Below are positions 23,435 to 34,734 of a DNA stretch of 64,000 nt, one piece after another; position 1 is the first letter of the stretch, and each line of letters starts with the position of its first letter. The DNA is from Luzula sylvatica (taxonomy: Eukaryota; Streptophyta; Magnoliopsida; Poales; Juncaceae), in contig OX326956.1 in the NCBI GenBank assembly GCA_946800325.1, positions 24,836,356 to 24,900,355 of the forward strand, given 5' to 3'. The translations under genes and the position numbers were made by a program. The notes beneath the pieces are model-generated. The model saw nothing but the letters and a program-made list of their open reading frames with translations. It ran no database searches and had not been told where the DNA came from.

Positions 23435-23975
23435 ATAATGTGAAAAGAAAATGATGCTGTGACTAGGTTTCGAACACTAGTCTCCTGGGAAGAGAGCATG
23501 TTGTTACCATCTGTGATATCATCAGTTTGTGTTAAAACTTGTAATTGTAGCATGTTATTTACGCACATCAACTAATGAAAAGAATATGATGCTATCACAG
23601 GGTTTCGAACCCTAGTCTCCGGGGAAGAGAGCATGTGTTGTTTCCATCTGTGCTATCATCAGTTTGTTTTGGAATTTGTAATTGTAGCGTGTTATTTACA
23701 TGACATCAATTAATGAAAAGAATATAATGCTGTGACTGGGTTTCGAACCCTAAACTCCTGGGAAGAGAGCGTGTGTTGTTACCATCTGTACCATCATCAG
23801 TTTGTGTTAAAACTTGTAATTGTAGCGTTTTATTTACAGCACATCAATTAATGAAAAGAATATGATGCTGTGACTGGGTTTCGAACTCTGGTCTCCAGCA
23901 AAGTGAGCATGTGTTGTTACAATCTGTGCTATCATCAGTTTGTGTTAATACTTGTAATCATATCATCTTATTTAC
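23435..23975 (-). repeat. Tandem array of four 138-bp tRNA-related (SINE-like) units
   Basis: Units restart at TAATGAAAAGAATAT at 23573, 23711 and 23849, exactly 138 bp apart. A more diverged unit precedes 23573. On the minus strand each has a pol III A box (TAGCACAGATGG in the best copy) and, about 45 bp on, a B box (GGTTCGAAACC), at near-tRNA spacing. The units lack tRNA acceptor pairing and a poly-A tail between copies, so they are tRNA-derived repeats, not tRNA genes. Confidence 0.8.
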
Positions 23976-24514
23976 AAAGGACACGTGTCAAAATTTGGCT
24001 GAATTCATTAAACTTTAATATATATAGTATAATAATATAATTTCGTTCGTCCTTACAATAAGTCTTTGTGGTAATTGTGCTAAGTACAAGTAAGAATAAC
24101 TTAAAAGTGTTCAAAAATACGTAATCACAAATTAAAACCAAATGACTACCAATTTTCTTCAAAAATAATTAAAAAAATTAACAATCATTAAAATTGAACA
24201 ACCATCAATGTTTTTTCAAAAATTAATCAAAAGTTTAAAAGTGAATCAAGCTTATAACAATAGACCAGTTCAATTTTTTCCAAAACATTTATTATTTTTC
24301 AAATTCTAAAAGCATGACCGAACATTGTTAAGCTTTAAAATTTTGGACAAAAATTAACTTGAAATACTGCTAAGTTTGAAAAATCATTTGTGCTAAACAA
24401 TTACTAGCATGAGTGAAAAATAATTAAACATTTTTTTTAATTAACACCCAACAACAACAATAAATAAACTTGCTAAGCTTTAAAAAAAATTTGTGCCAAA
24501 ACATACAAATAACA

Positions 24515-24785
24515 GTGAAATTCGTTATTAAGTTTGAAAAATCGTTTCCTTTAGAAATTTAAAACTAACAGTGAAATCGTTGTTAATATTGAAAAAGGTT
24601 GTAGTTCTAAAAATAAAAATAACAGTGAAAATTTTGGATTAACGCTCAACCAAATAACAGTGAAAAAACTTCAAAATACAAATAACAGTGAAATTTTAAT
24701 CAAATACAAATAACAGTGAAAATCAAAAATTCAAATAACAGTGAAAGACTTTAAAAATACAAAATAACAGTGAAAATCATTGTCA
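24515..24785. repeat. Clustered short repeat AATAACAGTGAAA
   Basis: About eight copies of AATAACAGTGAAA at irregular spacing of 25-45 bp in AT-rich non-coding DNA, with related fragments on both sides (24000-25100). No gene seen in 23976-25178. Confidence 0.75.
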
Positions 24786-25178
24786 AGCTTAAAAAACCAT
24801 TCGTGATAAAAATTGTTAAGCTTTAAAACAAATAACAATGACCACAAACAAATAACAGCAAAATGTGCTGTGAAATCATGTAAATAAATTGGGATTAACA
24901 TGAAACAAACTAAAACCAAAACTTCAAGAAATTCAAACATACTAGAAAACAACATTCATAATTTCGAATTAACGAACACCTAATAATGAACAGTAAAACA
25001 CACACCAGAATTAACACTATACCGGAATGAACAACATTAAGAAATTCAGCAGAAATTAACAACAAACAAAATCACAAGAATTAACACCCCTAAGAATTAA
25101 GGCAACAGAGATATACAACAGTGGATGATAATTAAGGCATCATAGATTCCCACAATGAAATTGGACATATTTATAGGA

Positions 25179-25208
25179 CTAGGAATATAGCCCGCGTTTC
25201 GCTGCGAG
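25179..25208 (-). mobile_element. Helitron 3' terminus (minus)
   Basis: On the minus strand a hairpin CTCGCAGCGAAACGCGGG (plus 25208-25191) precedes CTAG (25182-25179) and then T. The body would extend right. A partial copy of the hairpin motif lies at 25312-25332. Confidence 0.6.
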
Positions 25209-26089
25209 ATATATTATTTGATAAGAAATAATATAATTAGCAAAAATAATAATTTGATATATTATTTGATATATTATTTAATATATTATTTGATAAGAAA
25301 ATAGAAATATTTCTCGTGCTTCGCTGCGATTTTTCAAAATGTGTTATGATCATAAAATAATAATTTTATCTAAAATGTTACAAGTATAAAACAAAAGTAA
25401 TTTTCATAAATGTTAATTTAAAAAAAAAATCTGATATTAAATAGTGTCACAAGTATTATGCAATAAATGCAAATTTTTTTCCTTCTCAAAACATATCATA
25501 TGTTCCAAAAGAAAAATTCAAATGTTTTATTTAGAATACAAAACATGTCAAATAAAATAAAATTCTGAAAAAGACAAACAAAAAAACATAAAAGACGCAG
25601 CTTAGTACCAATCAAAAATATTATAATAAGCACAAAAAACGCAGCTTGGTACCAATCAAAATTGTTATAATAAGCAAAAAAAAAAAAAAAATACCAGCTG
25701 AGGCTAACAAAAAGTATTTGTGTGAATAGTATTTTATTAAATTCAAATATTTTATTTAGAACACAAGACATATGTCAATTATATTTATTAATACGATGAA
25801 AAATTCAAATATTTTATTTAGAACACAAGATATATGTCAAATAAAATAAAATTCAAAAAAAGAAAAAAAAAAAAAAAAAAAACATGAACAGTAATCGGTT
25901 GAGCAGTGTCGAGTGAACAGTCTGAACAGTGTCGGGTGACGTAGCCTCACCAAAACCCTTGTATTCTAAAATTAATGGGAGGGGGAATGTGAACCCAATT
26001 CAAAATTCAAATTTTCAAAGATTTTCTCTCCAAAGATGTTAACTGCTCATTCCTATGGACATTAATTAATGCAGCATGCATCATTTAAT
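25209..26089. other. AT-rich DNA with short direct repeats, no gene seen
   Basis: Three copies of a unit with TCAAATATTTTATTTAGAA (about 25515, 25742 and 25805) and two copies of a 45-bp unit with CGCAGCTTRGTACCAATCAA (about 25595 and 25640). A-tracts at about 25676 and 25865. Open frames are low complexity. Confidence 0.6.
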
Positions 26090-26097
26090 GCAGCAAC

Positions 26098-26559
26098 TAG
26101 AGGTGGCAAATCCGATGGGTCAGATCATAATTGGGTCGGATCATTTTTATGTCCGGATTATTTTCGGGGGAACTTAACTCGGATCGGGTCGGGTTGTGTT
26201 CGAGTTTTATTTGGTTCTTTTCGGATTAAATTATGTGTTCGGGATAGATTCTTCGGGTTCGAATTATGTCGGATTTGAATTGATTCAGTTTCGGACATAA
26301 ATAATACCTAAAATTTCAAATTATAAAATTTGATTTAACCAGTAAATTCGGATTATATTCGGGTCTCGGGTTACTCGGTTTCGGATCGGGTCGAGTTCCG
26401 ATACCATATAAAACATCTACTTTCGGATTAGGGTTATTTAGTTCCGGGTCGGTTCGAGTCGGGTTGTTTGATTTTCGTAAATTTTGTCTAGTCAGGTCTG
26501 GTCGGACTTGAGGTTACTCGGATCGGTTTTTCAGATTCGGATCAACTTTGCCAGCTCTA
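26098..26559. mobile_element. hAT-type MITE (462 bp)
   Basis: Imperfect terminal inverted repeats TAGAGGTGGCAAA and TTTGCCAGCTCTA are flanked by a perfect 8-bp duplication GCAGCAAC (26090-26097, 26560-26567). The interior is rich in TCGG and GGGTCGG motifs. It is too short to encode transposase. The duplication length and TAG...CTA ends fit the hAT superfamily. Confidence 0.88.
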
Positions 26560-26799
26560 GCAGCAACATCCAACAGTGTGGTTAGAACTGAACAGTCATG
26601 CCATCATTAATTGGAAAAAGCAGAAGCTCATCTTTTCTGTTAAACGCAAAGTCCCATATGAGCGAGCAGCAAGCCCCGTTAAACGGTGGACCCATTTTTT
26701 GCCCCAAACACTTAGAGCACATCACATCAGGTCCCTGTTTGGGTGCAGGATAAGTCGGGTATAGACAGGGCCGGCCCGGCGATTTTAGAGGCCTTTGAC

Positions 26800-27015
26800 A
26801 AAATTAATTAAAAAATAATCTTATGTCAAGAAAGTAATTAAGCCCTAATTTGAGAGAAAATCCTAATTAAGCCCTATTTAAGCCCTAATTAGCCCTAATT
26901 CAAAAGTAATTAAGCCCTAATTTGAGAGAAAATCAAGTCTAATTGCGTCCAATTAAGCCCAAATTAAGCCCTAATTAAATGAATGAATACAAATTAGAGT
27001 TCAAAAACAATTAAA
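26800..27015. repeat. Subterminal repeats of the hAT element
   Basis: Around eight copies of AAGCCCTAATT or close variants. Short subterminal repeats are typical transposase-binding regions in hAT elements, but that role here is inferred. Confidence 0.6.
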
Positions 27016-27026
27016 CCCTAATTACG

Positions 27027-28501
27027 TGTTGGTTCAAATTTCCTATTGTTTGATTATCTCAAATACAATGTCGATACTACTAACGAAATCTAGCAAGATA
27101 AATGTGTAGGAGATAGGTACAAAATGAAAGGATCAATCAAGAATAACAACAATCAAAGACGTCAAAGAATCACGGATAAAATCAAGACGCACATGAATCA
27201 AGACATTGAAGAATTGCGAAGAAGATCAAGACATAGAAGATTCCGCAAGTTGGGATATCTACCTAATCATCAATACAATATATAGGTATCTCTAAACTTG
27301 TTTAAAAGATTAAACTCAATGAAAAAGTACTTGAATTCAATTAAAAAGGCTGAAATCAGTATGTCCGTTGCAACGGAATTCCAGTCCGTTGTAACGGAAC
27401 TACTCGATTTATTCAACATGGGAAAAACCAGTATAGTCCGTTGCAACGTAATCACCAATACGTTGTAACGGAAATGTACGTTGTAACGGAAATCTATCTC
27501 CGTTGCAACGTTATTTTATTTCCAATGAGGAAGCCTGCCACAGAAGAATGTCCGTTGTAACGGACATCAATGTCCGTTGTAACGGACATCAATGTTTCAC
27601 TTCATTATAAACTTACACATACGTCCGTTGCAACGGATTAACCAATCCGTTGTAACGGAACACCATATCCCGTTGTCTTTCCGTTGCAACGGGAATTAAA
27701 TCCAAAGATGAAGTGTTGTCTCAGTAGAAGGTCCGTTGTAACGGACACAAGTCCGTGGCAACGGACTAGCTAACACAGAGTTCCGTTGTAACGGACTACT
27801 TACGTTACAACGGACTGTGTAATAAATTCAAGTACGACAGCCTCCAACGGCTAGTTTTTGAATCACTCCGTTGCAACGGACCATGTGTCCGTTGCAACGG
27901 ACTATTCAGAATAAGCAATTCAGGGAAGGGACTATGTGTTCTATAAATAGAACCCTTCCCTCATTCTCTCTCATCACTTCAACTATCCAAATTATAAGTT
28001 CAAAAGAGAGAAACCTTGCTATACCATTGAGCTACATAATCTTCTAAACCATTCTTAGAGATTAGATTTCCCTCTTCTTCCTCCAAATACTATTCCCAAC
28101 TTGCGTGACCGATCACGTTTAGTTAGTATTTAGAAATTGTAATAGGCTAGTACCAAGAGTGTAAAGCCCGCTATAGATCGATAAAAAACGTGTAAATCGA
28201 TCTAGGCAAAACCTTGTACGAGTGAGTTGGAATTCAATCGAACGCCGAAAAGGCACAAGGCATTCCCGGAGACGTAGGTACTCGCAATTAATTGAATCGG
28301 TCAATTAAGCGAGTAAAGGGTGAGTTAAGGCTACAAAGCAACCACCTACCGAACTCCGTAATAAACATCGCGTGTTCGGTATCTTCTTTTCATTATTTAC
28401 TTAAATTTATATTCCGCACTAAAATTAGAATTTGTATACCTAGTCGAAAATTGCCCATTAGGTTACCTATTCACCCCCCTCTAGGTTAGAATTAACCAAC
28501 A
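27027..28501 (+). mobile_element. Solo LTR (1475 bp) with AACGG-palindrome array
   Basis: Termini TGTTGGTT and AACCAACA are flanked by TTACG (27022-27026, 28502-28506). There is no internal region, so this is a solo LTR left by LTR-LTR recombination. U3 (about 27360-27905) holds many TCCGTTGCAACGGA or TCCGTTGTAACGGA palindromes, the first pair at 27364/27385. These are followed by a TATA box at 27942 and a 3' end with TATTCACCCCCCTCTAG. The termini are unlike those of elements 1 to 3, so it is another retrotransposon family. Confidence 0.93.
27922..27961 (+). promoter_or_regulatory. Solo LTR TATA box inside an inverted repeat
   Basis: TATAAATA at 27942-27949 lies between perfect 9-bp arms AGGGAAGGG (27922-27930) and CCCTTCCCT (27953-27961). 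It is placed downstream of the palindrome array, as expected for a U3 promoter. Confidence 0.65.
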
Positions 28502-28506
28502 TTACG

Positions 28507-28760
28507 CACCAATCTAAGAAGCAATTCGATCCGCTCCAGAAAAATCCACAAATCACAGTCGCCGCCTCCAACTCGCGTCCAGTCGCCGCAAAAATCAGAC
28601 CGCAAAAATCACAGTCGCCGCCTCCAACTCGCTCCAGTCCAGCCTCCAATCGCGGCCACAAACTCGCGTCTCGCCGCTCGCGTCTCCAGTCAGTCCAGTC
28701 GCCTCCACGTCGAGTTTCGCACTTCCAGTCGCCTCTCCAGTCGCTCCAGGTTAGTTTTTT
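28507..28760. other. GC-rich exon-like stretch inside the hAT element
   Basis: Repeated CAGTCGCC and CTCCAGTCG motifs end at CCAGGTTAGT, a plausible plant splice donor. It could be the non-coding first exon of an ancestral transposase gene or a captured UTR. The minus-strand frame here is a repeat artefact. Confidence 0.35.
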
Positions 28761-28905
28761 TTCTTTCTCTTTCTTTACTTTTCCTGGGCCAAAAAAAATA
28801 AGTTGAGCTTATACCCTATAATAAAAATAATGTGGCCTTTCCAATTTCGGTGGCCTTTGACCATGGCCTCTTGGGCCAACATAGAGGGCCGGGCCTGGGT
28901 ATAGA

Positions 28906-29251
28906 GTAATTTATCCCCTCTATTCTCGCCAAACAACAGATGATAAAACAAGGATAAATCGGATTAGATGAAAAATTGGGATAAAACGTTATCACCAGTT
29001 TTACTGGTGATAGTGCTATTCTTGAGTTGTCATCTAGATTCTTGACAAAAATACCCTTTATTTAACTCATCGTGTTTTTTTTTTAATATTTTTTTGTTGG
29101 AAGTACCTTCTCTCTCTAACCCATCTTCTCGAAACCATCTTTCACTGTTTTCCATCTTTTCTTTCTCATTGATCTTATTTTTGTTGTAATATGTGTAACA
29201 TACCAATAAACAAACCAGATAATTAACTTCTTTATTTTTTTTTCTCTTCAA
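28906..29251. other. Intergenic DNA, no gene seen
   Basis: The flank of the hAT insertion (from 28906) may itself be part of an older small repeat. T- and CT-rich stretches around 29070-29240. No supported feature. Confidence 0.4.
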
Positions 29252-29282
29252 CTAGAGTTTACCCTCGCTCCGCTTCGGAATT
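29252..29282 (-). mobile_element. Helitron 3' terminus (minus)
   Basis: On the minus strand a GC-rich hairpin-like TTCCGAAGCGGAGCGAGGG (plus 29281-29263) is followed by TAAACT, then CTAG (29255-29252) and T. Confidence 0.5.
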
Positions 29283-29595
29283 ATAATTTAAATATTTTAT
29301 TTTCACAACAATTTTTTCTTTATTATCGCATAGCATTATCCTAAACAATTCTCAGAAATTATTATAATTTCAAAATATCAAACATGACATTTCACGTATA
29401 TATTATAAGTATTATTTTGCAAAAATACATACAAATTTAGAAAATGTTATATGATATACCTCATTCTTGAGATTTTATCAGCACAAATATGCTTAGAAGG
29501 AGTCATTCTGCTAATATGGGATGTTTTCAGATTATTTTATTTCAAATTGTTAATTTGGTACAATACGGAAATATAATGTTAACTTTATTGTTTCT

Positions 29596-29723
<128 letters not shown>

Positions 29724-29865
29724 AGTTGTTATTTTCGATATTTTTGTAAATTTTAGTTATAGTTTGCACGGCATTATTGAAAAGACTACTAAAATAATTT
29801 TCTTTCTTTTTAAAATTTAAATTTAAATTATCATGGTCTAAATATGTAATTATTTTTGAAGATTT

Positions 29866-29996
29866 TTTTTTTTTTTTGATAATAAATGGAGAATACTCAT
29901 ATGTCCTCCATCCATTGGTGTCAATGAGAACAACCTTTCACAACACATGATTTTTTGTGCCTCACACTCAACCATCTAGGTTATGGACCCATTGAC
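29866..29996 (-). mobile_element. tRNA-derived SINE with 15-bp target duplication
   Basis: The minus-strand copy starts GTCAATGGGTCC, contains an A-box-like AACCTAGATGG, and ends in a poly-A tail (plus-strand T run from 29866). It is bounded by identical TATTTTTGAAGATTT at 29851-29865 and 29997-30011. About 131 bp. A long variable duplication with an A tail indicates LINE-type retrotransposition. Confidence 0.88.
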
Positions 29997-30011
29997 TATT
30001 TTTGAAGATTT

Positions 30012-30439
30012 GCTTATGTTTATAACGTAATAAAACATATTTTATATGTTGTTTTCTTTATATCATAAACTCTTATTGGGTTCAACTTCAACCAATTAAT
30101 AACGATACAAACACTAATACTAACATATTACGATAATTCTAAAAAATAACACATCATGTATACAACTATGTTAAATTAAAGTTTTCAAAAAAAAAAAAAC
30201 TATGTTAAATTAATTGTGGATACATGTTACAAATATTTTACTTAAGTTAAAATATTTATGATAATAATAATAATACTAACACCAATACAACCTATGTATT
30301 ACTATTTAAAATAATTGTAGACAAATAAGTTATAGTATGCACACACAACAAAACAAACTTTCAAATCTTGGCCTAGGTCCAATTGCAGTACGGATAAAAA
30401 TATACCTATATCACGACTGTTTCACGGTTGAAGAACATA
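30012..30439. other. AT-rich intergenic DNA, no gene seen
   Basis: Low-complexity AT-rich sequence, including an A12 run near 30188. No supported gene. Confidence 0.5.
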
Positions 30440-31407
30440 TTGGGCATGTTTGATTTGAGGGATTTAGGTGGAGATGTATTTCAAAATACGGGATAAGTTC
30501 GAAATCCTTTGTTTGATTTGGTGTATTTGAGGATGGAGATGGATTTTAGGGTGGATGATGAACTACACCAAAAAAGTTGGTATTTCAAAATACATGGATA
30601 AGCTATATCCATGTATTTCATTATAAAATTATTTTTCCAAAATATATAAATAAATAATGATAAATATTATATTATATTATATTATAAAATAATAATATAA
30701 TATTATATTATATACTATTATACAATGTAATATTATTTAATATAATATAATATAATATAATATATTATAAAAATAATATAATATAAAATAATACAATGTA
30801 ATATAAAACAATATTATATAATAATATAATATAATATAATAATATATTAAAGTATAATATAATATATATAAAATAAAAAAAATATATAATCATATGTATT
30901 ATATTAATATAATATTATATAATTTAAATATTATATTATATATATATTAGAGTATAATATAATATAATATAGTATAATACAATATCATATAATATAATAT
31001 TTTATAATATAATAATAATACAATATAATATAATTAATAATAGTAATAATAGTAATAATAATATAATATAATACAATATGATAATAATATAATATAATAT
31101 AATATAATATAATATAATATACTTTAAAACAAAATATAATATGAAATAATATCATATAAAACAAAATAATATTATATAATATAAATATAAAATAATATAA
31201 TATAAAATAACATAAATAGTATAATATCATATAATATCAAATACATGGATACCAAATACAACAAATCAAACAAAAGATTTGATATACATGGATTACCAAA
31301 TACAAGAAATCAAACAACTCACATGGATTATCAAATACATGGATAGTAAAATACATGTATTTCACATATTCATGTACATCAAAATCCCTCAAATCAAACA
31401 GGCCCAA
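30440..31407. mobile_element. TIR element with a TA-rich core (unclassified MITE-like)
   Basis: Left end TTGGGCATGTTTGATTTGAG and right end CTCAAATCAAACAGGCCCAA form a roughly 25-bp inverted repeat. Subterminal CATGGATA and AAATACATG motifs are repeated on both sides. The middle 600 bp is (TAATA)n-like and non-coding. Flanks would give a TA duplication if the ends are TTGGGC...GCCCAA, but longer duplications are not clear, so no superfamily is assigned. Confidence 0.7.
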
Positions 31408-32204
31408 TATTTGTCCGCATAATATGAAACATAATTACAAAAACAGAAATGTTGGCAAAAAAAAGTAGAGGTAGGGTGGGGATCGAACCCAAGTGCACCA
31501 GTATATTGGTCAAGAGTATTGGTTCTTACAAATGCTTTATTTATATTTAACATGGATTGCCACATTTCAATCTCTTGTAAACTCTTGTAGAAACTCTATA
31601 TTTTTAATATTTATAGTATAATTTGAGATCTCGATTGTTATACTAATCTCGAATGTTTACTTCACATGTGTTGGTGTGTTCGTTGATGGCAAGAGTTGAT
31701 TGATATCAATGGTGGTTGGAGCCTTGGAGGTGATTGTTATACTAAGTTCAAGTGTTATACTAATATGAGTATTGGTGAGTTCTAGTGATGTGTGGGTATG
31801 TTCTTGTTTTTTTGGTGTGTATGTGTGTGTTAACAAATGTGAATGGAGAGACACAATAATGGTGTATGAGAAATACAGAAGAAGAGTTCAACATTTTTTT
31901 ATTTTTAAAATACCGTAATTATTCTGAAATCAAGCAGTGTTGGTGAGTTATATTGAATAATCACGTCGAAACAACAAAATCAAAATTTGAAGTAATTATT
32001 TGAGTTGGTTTTAGAGTATTTTTTATCATTAACACATATGATTCAGCTTATTTTTGTACATGATGAAATTAGAATGAGTGTCACAAAAAAAATGTTAATA
32101 TATTTTTAACAAAACAATATTTCCTATCATTAAATTGTTCGTATATTTCTTAACAAATAATATTTACTTATTATTTGGAAATGAATACTAACTATTAGGA
32201 ATTA
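31408..32204. other. Intergenic DNA with one tRNA-like B box
   Basis: On the minus strand GGTTCGATCCC (around 31480-31490) matches the pol III B box exactly and is followed by T8. No clear A box was found. It may be a SINE or tRNA relic. Nothing else supported here; open frames are short. Confidence 0.35.
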
Positions 32205-32233
32205 CTAGCTCTAACCCCGCGCTATTGCACGGG
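32205..32233 (-). mobile_element. Helitron 3' terminus (minus)
   Basis: On the minus strand CCCGTGCAATAGCGCGGGG (plus 32233-32215) forms a hairpin, followed by TTAGAG, CTAG (32208-32205) and T. Confidence 0.6.
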
Positions 32234-32433
32234 CTAGATCGAGTTTTTTTTTTCCTTTTTTTATTTGTTTCTATTGTTGAATAGATTTTTCATTTTCAGG
32301 TATAGTTCTATTGGTAAATAAATATTGTTATCTTTTTAGTTCATGTTTTGGTTTTCTTGATGCTTTGTGCTGTTTTTGTCACAACTTCTGGGCACTGGGC
32401 AGTGTTTGTTTAATTTATCATTTCAAATGTTGT

Positions 32434-32531
32434 TCGGATACGCCGATACGGCGATACGATTACGCGTATCGGATACGGTGATACAGCAATTTAACATATG
32501 ATTTAGAATACGATACGTATCGGATACGGGT
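32434..32531. repeat. GATACG iteron cluster
   Basis: Several GATACG, CGATACG and GGATACGG motifs lie in about 98 bp. A shorter version is at 23209-23274, where TTTAACATATGATTTAG is also shared. Non-coding. Confidence 0.65.
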
Positions 32532-34729
32532 AGATTTTGATGTTTGTTTGGAGTTGATTATTTTGTATTAATAAATGGATACTGTTGTTGAAATGTTTTA
32601 CTCAAATTGTGGATGTTTTTGGTGCATATTCAATATATGAATGTGGTGAATGGATTAATACCGTTAGTTTCACAACAGTGTTTGTTGTCTTACAGTTCCA
32701 TATACATAAACATTGAAAAGTGCTAAAAGCAAAAGATACAACATACTCCATACAACATACATAAGTCATAGTTTGCAACAAAAGTTCACAAAATATGGCT
32801 CCCTGGTGGACTACTTCGAACAGCGTCAGTGTTGTGTAGTGTCACTTGCATAAAGGTCATACCCGTCCATGAACTTTGCATTATCTGTGTCATCTCTCCA
32901 TACAAAATTCAAGTTATGTTGTTTTGTGTCAAGGTAATTTTAGAAGAATGTTATAATTCCGAATATTTACCTTATCACTATCTTTTTGGAGGCTTGTCTC
33001 TTTGTTGGTGGTTCTTTTGCGCATGTTGCATTTTGGTCCATTTTCTCTTTACCCCGTGACATTGAGCTTTTTCGGATATTGGATCATTAAAGACAGTTGG
33101 ATTTTTTTTTATTCTTGTTAGTATTTTCTTAAAAAGATGTCAATTGCTCGGGGTCTTCTCCACATCTACACTCGTATTGCATGGTCCTTTTCCTTTAGTG
33201 CAGGCATCCCCTATAATGTCAGAAAATATCAAAGATGTCAGTAATCTTTCTTTTTCCAAGAATTGTCAATCAGCTGTAATGGCATATAAAAACTTGTAAA
33301 CCACAAAAACCGATCTATGTGAAAGAATAAAAGCTAATTTGTAAACCTAGCATAGATTCACATATTAATAATACAGACAATTGAATCAAGGAAGAAAATA
33401 GAGAATCAAAAAAAGTCAGCGCAATATCGGAATTTATGGAATCTAATAATCAAGGAAAACAGAATCAGCACGAACGACCTAAGAGGGGAAAAATTGCTAC
33501 TTTGCATAGAAGACCCTGAATAATTGAGATTTGTAATTTGAATAAAATATCTCGAATAATTTCCTAATTTGTATAAATGAACACTCCAAAAAAATGAAAA
33601 TTCGAATTGCAGAAAATACCCAGAATGATTTCCCAATTAGCATAAACGAAGAAATTTGAAATAGTACTTTTTAAATATAAAATGTCGACAATATCCTCTT
33701 AAATTCAGGAAACAACCAGCAAATATCCCAGAAATGCGAAAACTTGAGAAATATTTCAAATATTATGAAAATTTATGTCTTATGTGAAAATTATATAAAA
33801 AGATCGAGGATTAATTAATAAAAGTGAAAATGTATAGATAATAATTTTCAATAAATGCATTGCTAAGATTCGAAGGCACATTGTTGGTTGCACAGATTTG
33901 AAAGCACATTTTAAGAAGACATTATCACTACCGTTATATCTTTCAGGGATGACGAAGGCTGCAAAAAATCAACCTAAAAGCTAGAAGCTACTACAAAAAA
34001 TTCTGATGTATACCACCTTAATTTCAAAATGTCGCAAATACATCCTGAACATGTTCTATTTTTTACCCTGATGGAAAACGAATTCTATTTAACCATAAAT
34101 TATGTGTAGTTGGATCAATACGCATAGTGTCAAATTTAAAATGCCCCTGCTGGTACCAGCACTAATTGGAGTCAACATCGTGTTCAATTACGCTCCTCAC
34201 TGAAACGGTCTGAAATATAGCGACCAATTATTAATAAGAGACAAATATTTAATTACATGGTTCAATTGTGTTACGGCACTTACATGGATTCTTTTTTTTT
34301 ATTAATAAAAAGTAAGAGGTGAATATTATGCATAACTTTCAATTGACTGGCCATACTCTTACTGATTTCTCGAGTTGACATCTCGACGGATATGACTTTG
34401 ATTATGGTTTCGATTCATTCTCGAGCATGGAAAGAGCTGCTGTTTTTGGCCGAAAGATAACCCTAAACCTGGATGATAAGAAAACGTGTACTAATTAGTA
34501 AAAGTTGTAATTTCATAATCCTTAGAATAGCCTAGATCGATTTCTGTTACAAATTTAGCATGTCTTTCAAGAAATTTGAGGACAAATTGGTGAAATCAAA
34601 AGGAAGAACTTAAAATCAAGTAAAAACGAAGCAAAATCAGAAACCCACAACAACTCTTAAAGCTTTAAAATGAATCGAATCCATTGACCAGAAACGAACC
34701 AAACTAAAAAAAATTTCATCTAAAACCGC
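32532..34729. other. Probable Helitron-like body, no gene recognised
   Basis: AT-rich sequence with short frames only (the longest about 76 codons). No conserved protein motif seen. Confidence 0.4.
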
Positions 34730-34734
34730 AAAAA

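Larger units (their letters stand above)
26766..28897. mobile_element. hAT-type DNA transposon with a nested solo LTR
   Basis: Termini CAGGGCCGGCCC and GGGCCGGGCCTG form an imperfect inverted repeat. They are flanked by the 8-bp duplication GGTATAGA (26758-26765, 28898-28905). There is no transposase frame, so it is non-autonomous or deleted. The left interior has repeated TTAAGCCCTAATT motifs. The right interior (28507-28760) is GC-rich and exon-like. A 1475-bp solo LTR is inserted at 27027; without it the element is about 650 bp. Confidence 0.9.

Noticed and set aside
23435..23975. True tRNA genes
   Set aside because: A and B boxes fit, but I could not form acceptor or anticodon stems, and the units continue as 138-bp repeats.
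30440..31407. Stowaway or Tourist MITE
   Set aside because: The terminal sequence is not the Stowaway consensus and no TAA/TTA duplication is visible. Left unclassified.
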